Shown: positions 1 to 9,392 of the stretch, in pieces | Layout: every line of letters begins with the position of its first letter | Numbering within the stretch: the first letter of the stretch is position 1 | NCBI GenBank assembly: GCA_016703335.1 | Contig: JADJCG010000018.1 | Location: 1 to 42,798, forward strand | DNA: 42,798 nt | Direction: 5' to 3' | Source of the DNA: Caulobacteraceae bacterium | Lineage (GTDB): Bacteria; Pseudomonadota; Alphaproteobacteria; Caulobacterales; Aquidulcibacteraceae | Notes under the pieces: model-generated | Seen by the model: the letters and a program-made list of their open reading frames with translations, nothing else | Database searches by the model: none | Told to the model about the DNA's origin: nothing | Made by a program: the position numbers and the translations under genes

Positions 1-186
1 AACGGTTATGCCGAGGCGGTCATTACCTCTCGTCGTCTCTATTCCTAGATAACCCTTTTGGTGTTCAGCGAGCTTGGCTACAGCGTCACCCATCGCTTCA
101 TAGCCATCGTCATTGTGGCTCAACCGGCTTGTAAAAATGACGGCGTAGTAGGGCGGCTGTGGGGTGTCGGAAAAACCGTTCGGCAA
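1..186 (-). CDS. Antibiotic biosynthesis monooxygenase (ABM)-like protein, 3' end beyond window
   Basis: The reverse strand encodes 62 residues starting LPNGFSDTPQPPYYAVIFTS and ending at the window edge without a stop. The pattern PPYYAVIFTSRLS...YEAMGDAVAKLAEHQKGYLGIET is typical of small ABM/DUF1330-like ferredoxin-fold proteins, which are dimeric heme-degrading or monooxygenase enzymes of about 100 residues. The start is a TTG with a GGAGG box eight bases upstream. An earlier in-frame TTG at 201 overlaps that box and is less likely. The C-terminal third lies outside the window, so the catalytic face cannot be judged. Confidence 0.6.
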   Translation of the reverse strand, partial: MPNGFSDTPQPPYYAVIFTSRLSHNDDGYEAMGDAVAKLAEHQKGYLGIETTRGNDRLGITV

Positions 187-253
187 AATCAGAACCTCCA
201 AGTCAGACAGGCGTGGTCGCACGACCGACCGCTTCGGTAGGGAAGCTGTCTAA

Positions 254-708
254 TCATAGCTTGAGATGAAGAAACTGGTTGAACGCGCTCGGCTCGTAGT
301 CGCCGAATTGACCGCCATTTTCAAAGCCATACCGGCGATAGAGCGCCAAGGCAGGTTCAAGGCTGCACCGGAGCCTGTTTCCAGACTGAGGCGTTTATAG
401 CCGCGTACGCGAGCGATCGTGATCAGGTGATCAAGAAGGAACGCGGCAGCGCCACGTCGCAAATGCGCGTGCGCCGTCCGCATCGACTTTATCTCACCGG
501 TTGCGATGTCGATCTCCTTCAATGCCCCAATAGCCATGAGTTCGTCCCGATCCCACACGGCATAGAAGGAAACCGCTTGGCTCTGCAGCCCGCTTGGTTG
601 CAGCGCATAGACTGATCCCGGCGGCGAATTCGCATGCATCCCGGCCAGGTGCTCCTGCAACAAGGCCAGCACCTTTTCATTGGCGAAGTCACCCTCTCGA
701 ACGATCAT
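254..708 (-). CDS. GNAT family N-acetyltransferase (C-terminus frameshifted)
   Basis: The start is the Met of MIVREGDFANEKVLALLQEH, a typical beginning of small GNAT acyltransferases that act on free amino acids or small amines. The acetyl-CoA binding region is seen as a degenerate LRRGAAAFLLDHLI loop followed by ARVRGYKRLSLETGSG. Near 345-365 the frame slips. In the neighbouring frame the protein ends YEPSAFNQFLHLKL at a TGA at 254-256, the usual aromatic GNAT C-terminus. The total is about 150 residues, normal for the family. The ATG overlaps the stop of the upstream XRE-cupin gene as ATGA, so the two are probably co-transcribed. Confidence 0.75.
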
Positions 709-1280
709 TGAGAGCTCCGAATTGCCAGGGAGGTACTTGCCGCGCTTCGCCACAGCTCTCCAGCGCGCTATGGCTGAAAAGTTTGATCCGAAGACTGTCG
801 TTTCGTTTCAGCTGATAAATCGCGCCATCAGACTCGAACCTCAGCGATCCCTCAAAGAGGACGATGTGCTGTTCCATTCCCGAATAAGCAGGCGCCGGAT
901 ACTCGATCCGAACACCAGTTGGCAGCTCGGCCCAGATCAGTTCGATTTCATAGCCGCGCTGGCGGCGAAATCGACCACCGCCGAAATCCTGTCTCTGGAT
1001 CTGTCCAGAAGCCTACTGCATCACGCGACAAGACCGATGGGGGCGCCTCGTCCAGTCCGCCAAGAAGCGCTGACAGAGTGAGGCCGTAAGCCGCCGAAAG
1101 GCGTCCGAGTACATGAGCCGTTGGGCTCGTTTCACCACGCTCAATGCGTGAGAGCGTTGCGCGGCTAACCCCGGACAGTTCCGCGGCTAGATCCAACGAT
1201 AGCCCTCGCGCGCTACGGATCGCAAACAGCCGGGCGGCGAGCGCCGCATCGGCCTTCTCATTTTCGGCCGCAATTCTCAT
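705..1280 (-). CDS. XRE-family regulator with C-terminal cupin domain (frameshifted)
   Basis: An N-terminal helix-turn-helix (LAARLFAIRSARGLSLDLAA then SGVSRATLSRIERGETSPTA, residues about 13-55) is followed by a cupin sensor domain (MEQHIVLFEGSLRF, YQLKRNDSLRIKLFSHSA). This is the standard architecture of small-molecule-sensing repressors such as PuuR-like proteins. The frame breaks near 950, and twice more near the end. With two one-base corrections the C-terminus reads KYLLAIRSSQ and stops in an ATGA overlap with the GNAT gene. This suggests the regulator and acetyltransferase form one operon. Met at 1280 is preferred to Met at 1361 because it directly precedes the HTH. A TTGACA box at 1316-1311 would place transcription start close to this ATG, perhaps giving a leaderless message. 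Confidence 0.72.
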
Positions 1281-1342
1281 ATTGGAGAACTTGTATGCCC
1301 GTGTCGCTTCTGTCAAGCGATCGAAGTAGCGCGCAATTCCGC

Positions 1343-1417
1343 GACCGGCTACTGCACTCAATTGCTGCCACTTGCGCTACGCGCGTGGACAGCTCAAGTT
1401 CGCCGATTGCCGCCCGC
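1343..1417 (+). repeat. Dispersed intergenic repeat, type B (copy B1)
   Basis: About 75 bp closely matching the copy at 32803-32880. Shared blocks are CCGGC-TACT, CACTCAATTGCTGCC, GCGCGT and AGCTCAAGTTCGCCGA. It lies between the divergent XRE-cupin and nitroreductase genes. Its right part carries the CGCCGA end found in all members of this family. Confidence 0.6.
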
Positions 1418-1500
1418 AGACCCGGCCACTCCCCCGGCTGGCGTCCTACACGAAGGTCCGGTTATGAAACTGCGAACTAACCTTGCAACCGAGGGTGAGT

Positions 1501-2178
1501 ATGCCAAGCGCAACCGCATTTGAGCCGCTGACGGACTACCGCCGGTACGCAGCGGCTGAGATGAGCGAAAAGGCGCGAGCCTTCTACGCCAACATCGCGC
1601 GTCGGCGAACTGTCCGCGATTTCGATAGCGCCCAAGTCCCTCGCGAAGTGCTTGAGCAATGCCTGCTGGCCGCAGGCACCGCGCCGTCTGGTGCCAACCA
1701 ACAGCCATGGTTCTTCACCGTCATCACCGACACTTCGGTCAAACGGAAAATTCGCGAAGCCGCTGAGGCCGAGGAACGCGAATTCTACGCCGAACGTGCT
1801 CCACAAGAATGGCTTGAGGCATTAGCGCCGCTTGGCACCGACCCAAACAAACCCTTTCTCGAAGATGCGCCTGCACTGATCGCGATCTTCGCTCAAAAAT
1901 ACGGCGTTCACGCAGATGGCAGCAGGTTCAGTCATTATTACGTGCCGGAATCCGTGGGCATCGCGACGGGCTTCTTGATCGCAGCGCTACATGAAGCGGG
2001 TCTTGCCACGCTCACACATACTCCCAGTCCCATGGGATTTCTAAACACCATCTGCGGCCGGCCGCAGTCGGAAAAGCCTGTCGTCCTCCTGGTCGTTGGA
2101 TATCCCAAGCCCAATTGCCGAGTACCCGTTTATGGCGGCGTAAAGAAATCTCTCGCGGAAATATCATCCTGGCTGTGA
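1501..2178 (+). CDS. Nitroreductase family protein
   Basis: An intact 225-residue protein of the FMN-dependent nitroreductase superfamily, closest in pattern to iodotyrosine deiodinase-like or BluB-like members. Visible motifs are RRRTVRDFDSAQVP (FMN phosphate binding), AAGTAPSGANQQPWFF (FMN ring and dimer contact) and a C-terminal PVVLLVVGYPKP. The ATG at 1501 is chosen over the in-frame TTG at 1483 because a GAGG box sits six bases upstream. It is likely a soluble NAD(P)H-dependent reductase of nitro-, quinone- or halo-aromatic substrates; the substrate cannot be told from sequence. Confidence 0.88.
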   Translation: MPSATAFEPLTDYRRYAAAEMSEKARAFYANIARRRTVRDFDSAQVPREVLEQCLLAAGTAPSGANQQPWFFTVITDTSVKRKIREAAEAEEREFYAERAPQEWLEALAPLGTDPNKPFLEDAPALIAIFAQKYGVHADGSRFSHYYVPESVGIATGFLIAALHEAGLATLTHTPSPMGFLNTICGRPQSEKPVVLLVVGYPKPNCRVPVYGGVKKSLAEISSWL

Positions 2179-2187
2179 GCGCCATGA

Positions 2188-2340
2188 GATTTTGAGGCTG
2201 GCGTGACGCTGCACGTCTACGACGACAGAGGAATGGACGTGCGTGCGCCAACTCGCGGTTCAATCGAGTCTCTTTATCGACAGTTCGATACTTGGTTGCT
2301 GGATTACGACCGCCCGAGGATGACTGCCGCTTTTGAATAG
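2188..2340 (+). pseudogene. C-terminal fragment of a DUF3885-like protein
   Basis: A short open stretch starts right after the nitroreductase gene and reads DFEAGVTLHVYDDRGMDV, then SLYRQFDTWLLDYDRPRM, ending at TAG 2338-2340. LHVYDDRGMDV followed by W-LLDYDR-RM is, as I recall it, the conserved C-terminal block of DUF3885 proteins, which are normally about 180-220 residues. Only about 50 residues remain. Upstream in frame is a TGA, and a GTG at 2203 is the only plausible start. It is best read as the remnant of a deleted gene. Its placement 10 bp after an intact gene suggests a deletion junction. Confidence 0.55.
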
Positions 2341-2455
2341 ACGGGGCGACCGTCGCACCGCGCGCCCCACACTTTTCTTGATCGGCTTAAGCGATCAAGA
2401 CATGCCGCTCGCGCCCTGCCCGTTCAACCGGCGCGCCATCGCCGATACCTGCCTC

Positions 2456-3538
2456 TCACATGGGCTCTTGTTGCGTCACGCAGTGAATGCCGCCACCGTT
2501 CTCATAGATGCGGTCAAGGTTAAGCGTGACGATACGACGACCGGGAAAGAATCGCTCGAAGGCAGCGCGCGCGCGCCCATCGGCGCGGGCATCTCCAAAT
2601 TCGGGCGAGTAGAGCGCGCCGTTGCCGACATAGTAATTGGTGTAGGCGGAGAAGAAATCGGCGCGCCGTGATCGGGTCTGAAGCGCGTCTTCGATCTCTC
2701 GACGATCTCAAAGGTGCGGCCTCGCGCATCGCGCGCTCGCGACAGAACTCTCTTGGCCTCCAGCTGGGCGTCAGCGTTTTCGGTCGTGTCTTCCGGGTTG
2801 AAGGCCATCATCAGCACACCGGGGCGCACAATGCGGACCGAACCGTCAATGTGCCCGTCGGTGATATCGAGCCCCCGAACGCCAGGGGTCCAAATCACCG
2901 TCTCGACACCAAGCAGCCGCTTAAGCTCAACCTCTCAATCTCATCGCGCGAGAGCCCGGGATTGCGGTTGTCATTGACCCAACAGCTTTCAGTCAAGATC
3001 AGAGTGCCGTCGCCATCGTACTCCAGTCCACCGCCTTCGCCGACGAGACGCGTTTCAACCCGATCGCAGCCCGCACTCGCCGCGATGGCGCGCGCCACCA
3101 GTCTATCCCTCGCGTGTCCTTGCTTGTCGCCCCAGGCGTTGAAATTGAGGTCTAGAGCTGCTTTGGGCGCCAGTTGCGGAGCGCACAAACACGGGGCCGC
3201 TGTCGCGCGCCCACATATCATCCGTCGCCACATCAAGAAGTCGTACGCGCGGTCCAGGCGAGCTGCGAGTGGATGGACTGAAGCATCGGCCAGCATGGTG
3301 ACAGGTTCAGCTCAGCAATTGCCGCAGAGAGTCGCCCTATCGTTTCCTGCACGCTCTCATAATAGGCCCCTCGACCGCCGTACGCGGAGGGCGTTGAGGG
3401 CCAACATATCCACGTCCGCGCATGAGCTGCGTCTTCGGCGGGGGCTTGAAACAACTGCATGGACGACCGGTTGAAACTACCCCCGCAACCTAGCGTGGCC
3501 GCGCTAAGAGCCAAGCCGGAGAAGTGTCTGCGGTTCAT
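2456..3538 (-). pseudogene. Agmatine deiminase / peptidylarginine deiminase family protein (several frameshifts)
   Basis: Pieces in three frames assemble into a full-length agmatine deiminase-fold protein. They run from the Tat-like export signal MNRRHFSGLALSAA, through ARTWICWPSTPSAYGG, LDLNFNAWGDKQGH and EGGGLEYDGDGTLILTESC, then GLDITDGHIDGSVR. The C-terminus is NYYVGNGALYSPEFGD...ENGGGIHCVTQQEPM. The catalytic Cys (GGIHC), the catalytic His/Asp region (DGHIDG) and the substrate-binding WGDK all remain. Known members hydrolyse agmatine to N-carbamoylputrescine and ammonia. The signal peptide suggests an exported form. At least three frame breaks occur (near 3290, 3200-3230 and 2650, with another probable near 2915), so the gene is broken as given. 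Confidence 0.8.
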
Positions 3539-3641
3539 CGCTATCTCAGGTAACATGCCCGGGCGATCCCAGAAACTCCGTCGATAGGCTTATTCGCCCA
3601 ACTGCAGCCGTTGGTCATGCTGCATGAGCTATGGCAGGTCG

Positions 3642-4902
3642 TCGCCGAAACCGGCCAAAGGCGCGTATTGTTTGAAGTCGTGACCGGCTAGATCCCCCGC
3701 GATGCCGTTGCGCTAGTTCCGTGAGCCGCTTTGGCCGTGCTGTCATCTCCGTGGGGCTCTTGTGAACTTGTCGCGACTTGCCAATGCATGCTTGGCGATG
3801 GTCATAGCCTTCACCGGGTTACGGTGACGCCGGTTGCTGCCGCTGGCATCGAAACACCGGAATGGCTTACGTGTCCGGAACGCATTGACGCTTCGATCCG
3901 CGCCCCGACTGTGAACGATCCGGCGCGGGCTCGCAAGTCGCACCGATGCGGGAGCGAACATTTCCGCCGAACTGTACCATCACACCCGCTACGCTCGTGC
4001 GCCTACGAACTACTCTCTACGAGGCATTCGACGCCGGCCAAGACCCGCGCGAAGCTTCCGCGAGTTCAAACCTGCAACTGGTGACATTGATTTACGGCGA
4101 TCCCGGGCCAAACACGGAGCGTGGTCCACGTCCACCTGGACGAACCAGAACCTCTATGGTTTTGTCGCCGACGAACGGGCGACAGGCCGCCGCTACATTG
4201 TGTTTCGGGAACGCGGCAGCCTGCGGGAATGGGTTCACGCGCAGGCCGGGCAACGGCCCTATCCTCTGGAACGCCAGCCAGGACCGCCACCGCACACGTG
4301 CACGCTGGCTTCCTGCAAATTTTTGAGTCTACAGCTGGACTCGGGCGCGGGCGCCACTGCGTTGTCGCCCGCGCTTCGCAATCTTGTCGCCGGGCGCGAC
4401 ACTGTCTTTGTCGGTCATAGCCTTGGTAGCGCCCTTGCAACACTTGCCGGCGTCGAGGCCAGCAGGCGTTCACCCCAAAGCGCGGCGCGCTTGCGTATTG
4501 TCACCTTGGCTTCGCCGCGAGTTGGCGATGCAGGCTTTGCTACACTCCGCGCAAGCCGCCGGCCGCATCGACCGCGTTTGCAATCTGGTTGACGTGGTAA
4601 ACCGCCGTTCCGCCGAGCACGCGCCAACTGAGTTATGCGCATGTTGGTACGCCGTACCGCGTTTCGTTCTTGATTGGCCCGCGCTCTCGCCAACAACCTT
4701 GATCGCGCCGGTGACCAAATCCTCTGTTGGCACGGAGATCAGTCCTACGCGTTCATGCTGCAGCCAGCGCAGGCGCCGCGAGAACCCGAAGCGTGTTTCT
4801 CGAGCGCTCGGTAAACGCAGGAATAGCGCGAATTCACTGAGCGACTGACTCGCTCCAATCAAGTCAATTGCTTGGGGCCCGCACCACCGGCAAGCCATCG
4901 CC
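3642..4902 (+). repeat. Long direct repeat, copy 1 (lipase cassette)
   Basis: About 1.26 kb nearly identical in order and sequence to 16645-17907, same orientation and 13 kb apart. It begins at TCGCCGAAACCG, includes 120 bp of conserved non-coding leader and the whole lipase gene, and ends in a type D intergenic repeat at CAAGCCATCGCCG. Differences between copies are scattered substitutions and single-base indels. Both ends lie in sequence related to the dispersed repeat family. Confidence 0.85.
3762..4814 (+). pseudogene. Secreted class 3 lipase-like protein, copy 1 (frameshifted)
   Basis: A GTG start is followed by a signal-peptide-like stretch (NLSRLANACLAMVIAFT, then PVAAAG). Pieces in all three frames follow and match copy 2: NLQLVTLIYGDPGP, VFVGHSLGSALATLAGVEAS, RVGDAGFA, and the C-terminus ending QAPREPEACFSSAR at TAA 4812-4814. 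GHSLG is the nucleophile elbow of alpha/beta-hydrolase lipases (PF01764-type). The Asp probably lies in NLVDVV and the His in the WHGD region. Many indels relative to copy 2, including one inside the signal peptide, prevent a continuous product. It is probably non-functional unless the indels are technical. Confidence 0.75.
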
Positions 4903-4908
4903 GAAGGC
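4844..4908 (+). repeat. Dispersed intergenic repeat, type D (copy D1)
   Basis: Begins about 30 bp after the lipase stop with the family left end TGACTCGCTCCAATC and ends near CATCGCCG. It matches D2 at 17847-17920 and the short version at 36321-36355. Unlike those copies it lacks the TAGCGGTC right end: after CATCGCCG the sequence runs AAGGCAACC. Confidence 0.5.
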
Positions 4909-4980
4909 AACCGCTCCGCTTCATTGGCAATGCGCTGCAAAGTGCACTACGCGACAGCGGCCTGTCTCAGCGCAGCGCTT

Positions 4981-5440
4981 CTAAGCAGCTTTGTCCGCTG
5001 GCCACTGATCCATGGCCAAGAGCAATTGTTGCGCTGATGCCTCAGCGATGAGTGAGTCCGTATCGGTGAGGAATTCTGCGCACCGTGAGGAGTTGCTTTG
5101 CGTGCGCCACGACGCGCGCATTTATCGCCAGCGGGTACTCACGCCCGACCCGCAGTGAAAATTAACCTGCAAGTTTAGGGTACGATAGACGCGCGATCGT
5201 GCGGCAGCACCGTCATAGCTGCGAAGGCCAAGACGGTCGGCGAGCGCTGCGAGGTACCCGCCAAGCGAGCCGTCCGCCGTGGCAAAGTGCGGGGTCCGCT
5301 GGGCGCCATGATTTTCGCACCCAGCCCTCGCCCAATCATCTAGCAGGCCGAGCTTTGTAAAGTTCCGGTGATGCGCGGCGGGGTAGCCGTCCCTGCTTTC
5401 AAAGCATCCAATCGATCAGTTGCCCAGGTCACTGCCACCT
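4981..5440 (-). pseudogene. Unrecognised protein remnant (frameshifted)
   Basis: The reverse strand has consecutive coding-like stretches in different frames: TWATDRLDALKAG, then GYPAAHHRNFTKLGLLDDWA, TPHFATADGSLGGYLAALAD, VNFHCGSGREYPLAINARVV, and finally AEFLTDTDSLIAEASAQQLL ending at TAG 4981-4983. The total would be about 150 residues. I do not recognise the family. The composition and the smooth hand-over between frames argue for a real gene broken by at least three indels rather than chance ORFs. Confidence 0.35.
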
Positions 5441-5523
5441 CCTGCTTGCCCTCCAGGGTGGGCGGAGCGCAGCCGCTCTGCTACTCGACTTCTTGGGTAC
5501 GCGGCCCAGAGCGGGAGACCTGA

Positions 5524-6101
5524 ATGCATAATGTTGAAATCGCGCGAACACTCCCCGCTCACAAGAGATCTCAATCGTCAGTCGACTGCATACTGGAAGC
5601 GGCGGCTCAGGTTTTGGAGGCTGCAGGCGAGACTGGCTTCAATACCAACGCTGGCCGAACGCGCAGGCGTAAGTGTTGGCACGGCTTATCGCTATTTCTG
5701 ACAAGCGATCCGTTCTGATTGCTCTCGCGCTCCGAGAACGCGAAGCCCACAGGCAAGCGATGATCGACGCAATTCAGGGCGAAGATCATAAACTCGCGCG
5801 AGATCGGTTGATAATCCGTGCGTTCCTACGCGCCTTCGCCGGACGCGCCCGCGCACGGCGCGTCGCAGTGTCTGCACTTCTCGCGCACTCGGACCACCAC
5901 GAGTTGGCCGATAGCTTCGCGCTGCCAGACATGGCTTTAAGGGATGCAAACGGACGCGCACTCAACAATGTCCAAGTCTTCGTCCTGACGCGGGCGGTGC
6001 ACGGCGAAGGACTCAGGCGCGATCGCCCGCGCCGCGATGGCCTCAATGGAATCGATTACCGCTTGCCCCTCCATGCCAGCGGGATGAAAGAGCGCGAATG
6101 A
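5524..6101 (+). pseudogene. TetR/AcrR family transcriptional regulator (frameshifted, C-terminus lost)
   Basis: ATG 5524 has a GGGAG box seven bases upstream. The N-terminus reads CILEAAAQVLEAAGETGFNT in one frame and LAERAGVSVGTAYRYF in the next, the classic TetR helix-turn-helix. It continues SDKRSVLIALALREREAHRQ in the third frame. The ligand domain can be followed to RALNNVQVFVLTRAVHG near 6005, after which the frame no longer looks like TetR. The last helix is missing where this gene meets a convergent minus-strand ORF. It is therefore broken twice and cut short. Confidence 0.65.
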
Positions 6102-6257
6102 AAGACGCGAGTGCGGCCCGAGCTTTGGATAAGGCGTACATCCCAGATAGACGGCTTCGAGCTCCGTCCGCGCGATCAAACTATCCCCGATGACTCGAGC
6201 CGCGGCTTCATCGCCCGCGTCGACGATGAGATTCAAGCGGGCAGCTAAACGCTTCAT
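5937..6257 (-). CDS. Hypothetical protein (106 aa)
   Basis: This ORF begins MKRLAARLNLIVDAGDEAAA and contains YLGCTPYPKLGPHSRLSFAL and MEGQAVIDSIEAIAARAI. Its composition is protein-like, and I do not recognise the family. The last 20 or so codons overlap the end of the convergent TetR gene. Those residues (RPRQDEDLDIVECASVCIP) are probably not native, so a rearrangement joint near 6000 is likely. There is no clear operon partner. Confidence 0.45.
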   Translation of the reverse strand: MKRLAARLNLIVDAGDEAAARVIGDSLIARTELEAVYLGCTPYPKLGPHSRLSFALFHPAGMEGQAVIDSIEAIAARAIAPESFAVHRPRQDEDLDIVECASVCIP

Positions 6258-6609
6258 GATTCCGATCTAGCTAGAGCCGACAGTTCCGCCCGCCCGCCCC
6301 GCAGACGTTCTAGTTCTCAACGCCGCTCGTCAATCACGAGCAAGCCGAAGCGCCAAAACCTGCCAATGGCAGCCCGGCTGTGTTCGTGCCATTCATCATC
6401 ATGCAGTGCACTGTCGCGATCTCGCCGAAGCGGGACACTCAACGGGAGGTTCAAACACTAAACGCGCGAGCCCGCTGGTGGCCCCTCAAGCGGCGCCAGA
6501 CCCAAAGCGATGCGCTCTTAGCTAGAGTCGCCCCGCGAACGCGAGCGGCGCCTCACCGCAAGTTTGCGGCTCGTCAAAAGCCGCGTTAGATCGTTTCCGA
6601 GGGGACATC
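6258..6609. other. Non-coding gap before the SWIM/MoxR/VWA operon
   Basis: About 350 bp with no ORF that looks coding on either strand and no member of the dispersed repeat family. It should hold the promoter of the five-gene operon, but I see no convincing -35/-10 pair. The only clear signal is the GAGGGG ribosome-binding site just before the TTG start at 6610. Confidence 0.4.
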
Positions 6610-7976
6610 TTGACGCTCACGCGCAGCGCAATCGAGGCCATGGCGCCGGATCAAAGCGCACTTTCGGCTGCGTCCGCGTTGCTGAAGCCGGCGAAGTGGC
6701 CCGTCCGCGCTCAATCTGGTCCGCTGATTTGGGGCGAGTGCCAGGGCTCGGGGGCCAATCCCTACCGCGTCGTCGCCGACACAGCCGATAGCGGCTCCAA
6801 GTGCACGTGCCCGTCGCGCAAGTTTCCGTGCAAGCACGCGATTGCTTTGATGTGGATGTACGTCGACGACGCGGCCACGTTCCAACCCGGCGCAATTCCG
6901 CCTTGGGTCGAGGACTGGATGGGCCGGCGCCGCAAAGGCGCGGGCGGAGCGGCCGCCGCAACGGGCGCATCGGAACCCAAAAGCATGGCGCTGGCGCAAG
7001 AGGACGCGGCCAAGGCCCTCGACCCTGCCGCTGAAGCGCGCAAGCAGGCCTCTGCCGCCAAGCGCGCGCAAGATACACGCAACGCCGTCCGCGCGGGCCT
7101 TGATGACCTTGAAGCCTGGCTCACTGACCAATTGCGCAGCGGCCTAACCGCGTTCGTCACTCAGCCTGGCGAACGTTGCCGCCGCATCGCTGCGCGATTG
7201 GTCGACGCCAAAGCCGGCGCTCTTGCAGGGCGCATTGATGAGATGCCCTCGCGGTTGCTGGCATTGCCGACTGACGAGCGCGTCGAAGCAGCAATCGCGG
7301 AGTTCGGCAAGCTTGTGCTGTTGATGCGGGCGTGGCGCGCAACGCCCGACGATCCGGAGTTGCGCCGCGAAGTGGTAAGCTCGGAAACGCGCGAGGACGT
7401 GCTGAGCAATCCAGATGCGCTGCACGTCGCCGCGACTTGGGAGGTGCTGGGCGAGCGCGTCTCAACCCGACGCGACGGCCTGGTGAGTCAAGCGACCTGG
7501 CTCCTCAACCTTGATGCGCACGCGCAACTCTTTGCGCTGTTGCTCGACTTCTTTCCCGCCTCAGCGGGCAAACGCAGCGCCGCGTTTGTCGCCGGCGACC
7601 GCTTCCAAGCAGAGCTTGTCTTCTACCCAGCGCGCTCGCCGCTGCGGGCTGTGATCGCGACACGCTCCGACGCGCAAGGCGAATACACATGGCCCGAACC
7701 ACCGGCCGATCCGCTCACCGCGTATGCCGCTTCGAAGCTAGATGCGCCATGGCGGATCGAGACGCCACTCTTGTTGCCACAAGGACGGATCGCCGCCGAA
7801 GCGGCCGGTCGCGCGTGGTGGAAGGCGCCATCGGGGAGCGCGCTGCAACTACGCACGAACCGCCCTCGCTCGCATTCGGCGCCGACATCAGCAAAGCCGC
7901 CGCTTTGTGGGATGGCGCTCGCCTTGGCCTGATCGCAGCGCAAAGCAATTGGGGCCGGATCGATTTCGATGCGTGA
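6610..7976 (+). CDS. SWIM zinc finger protein (first gene of MoxR/VWA operon; one frameshift)
   Basis: The TTG start has GAGGGG six bases upstream. The SWIM motif C-x-C-x6-C-x-H is complete at residues 65-76 (CTCPSRKFPCKH), followed by the usual ALMWMYVD helix and a low-complexity Ala/Lys linker at about residues 110-160. A long helical region follows. One frame slip near 7850 moves the end into the next frame (LAFGADISKAAALWDGARLG...NWGRIDFDA), stopping at TGA 7974-7976 and overlapping the next ATG by eight bases. SWIM domains bind DNA or protein. In this cassette the protein is known only by association with a MoxR ATPase and a VWA protein; E. coli YehQ appears comparable. Confidence 0.85.
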
Positions 7977-9392
7977 CCTCGATGCTTCCCTCGCTCAACT
8001 GCGCAATGCGTGGATCGCTGGGCGGCCAGCAATCGAAAGCGCGCCTACGGCATGGCGTGATGCGATCGGTGAGGATGAACTGGCTCTGATTGCGCTTGCC
8101 GGACACGCCAGCGATGTACTCACACAGCGTGCACCCGGCACCGCTCTTATCGATCGCCCGCTATTGCCGCATCTCAACGCACCATTCGTGCCGGAAAGTT
8201 TGCGCGGCCGCTTCCGCCGCTTGTTGGCGCGGCCGCAGAACTTACCGTCGTTAGAACGTTATTTGATCGCCTTCATTTCCGCGCGCGGTTTGGCGGCTCA
8301 TCCAGCGGACTGGATGCCGGATGCGAAGGACGATTGGGCGCCGGACCTCTACGCGCCGTGGCTCGATTGGATCCGCGCCGATACGCGCGCCGCCGCGCCA
8401 AGCGACGACGAAATCAGCAGCGAGAATTATGAGCTTTGGTCATGGACCGAGCGGCGCAGAGCGTTGGCGGCGTTGCGCGCGCGCGATCCTGCTGCGGCGC
8501 TCGCCATCATCGCCGCGAAAGCCGGCGCCGAGCCGGCGGAACGACGCGTACGCTTGATCGAACTGATGCAAGTCCGGTTGTCCGAGACGGATGCGGAGTT
8601 CCTGGAAACGTTGGCCAAAGATCGCTCGGATCGCGTTCGCGCGCTGTCGCGCGGATTCCTCGCACGGCTCGGGCGCGCGGGCGACACAGCAGCGCTCGCC
8701 GCCGAATTAGCAGAGATGATGTCCTTAGAAAAGTCGGGCTCATCAATCGTCGAATGCGCTTGCGTATGGCGGCGCTGAAAACAGGTGCGCAGCATCAGCG
8801 GCGACACGAGCTTATGCAGATCGTGAGCCTCGGTGCGCTCGCCAACGCGCTGGGCGCCACGGAGCTGCAGCTCGTGGAAGCGCCCGAATGGCAGCTGGAG
8901 GAGGTGCACGCCTTCAGCGCCATGACAGCGGAGACGGGCAGCGACGAGGCCGTGCGCACGCTGTTGACCAATTTGATGCGCGAACGCAGGACGCCGCTGG
9001 GCGCGCTTCTGCCTCTGACGGCACGCCTCAACACCGCGGAGCGCGTCGCTATGCTCCCAGAGTTGATGCAACTTGACGGACCGGTCCCAGAGGCGACGCT
9101 GGAAATCGCTGGCGATAGTATCGGCGCGCTACCTCTGTCGGCGCTTGCCGCCTCACCTGCCAGCAGCGCCATCAGAGCCAATGTAGAAGCCGCCGCAGGC
9201 ACAGACGACAACCTCCGCCGCAACGCCGTGCCGATCCTTGAACAGATTCTGCCGCGCGTAGGCCTACTGCTCGACCAAGCCGGCGCCAGAGCGCTGCTCG
9301 CGCAAATTAAAAGCTGGGGACTTTCTCCCGCCGAGCCCGTGCTCGACATGCTTCACTTCAACGCTGCTTTAACACTGGAGACTACGCCGTGA
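7969..9392 (+). CDS. DUF5691-like protein of the MoxR/VWA operon (one frameshift)
   Basis: About 474 residues of helical repeat-like protein. The N-terminus is MRDLDASLAQLRNAWIAGRP, with SLERYLIAFISARGLAAHPA and ENYELWSWTERRRALAALRA in the first part and HELMQIVSLGALANALGATE in the second. The two parts are in different frames. Adding one A to the run at 8729-8732 gives LEKVGLINRRMRLRMAALK and joins them. The assignment to DUF5691 rests on position and general pattern. HEAT-like repeats suggest a scaffold role. The stop overlaps the ATPase start as GTGA, so translation is coupled. Confidence 0.75.

Noticed and set aside
2668..3474. 268-codon plus-strand ORF
   Set aside because: Antisense to the agmatine deiminase pieces, Arg/Ser-rich with no family pattern.
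3642..4902. Insertion sequence
   Set aside because: The duplicated unit encodes a lipase, not a transposase, and shows no terminal inverted repeats or target duplication that I can see.
6586..7131. 181-codon minus-strand ORF
   Set aside because: Covers the SWIM gene in reverse; the intact C-x-C-x6-C-x-H motif supports the plus strand.
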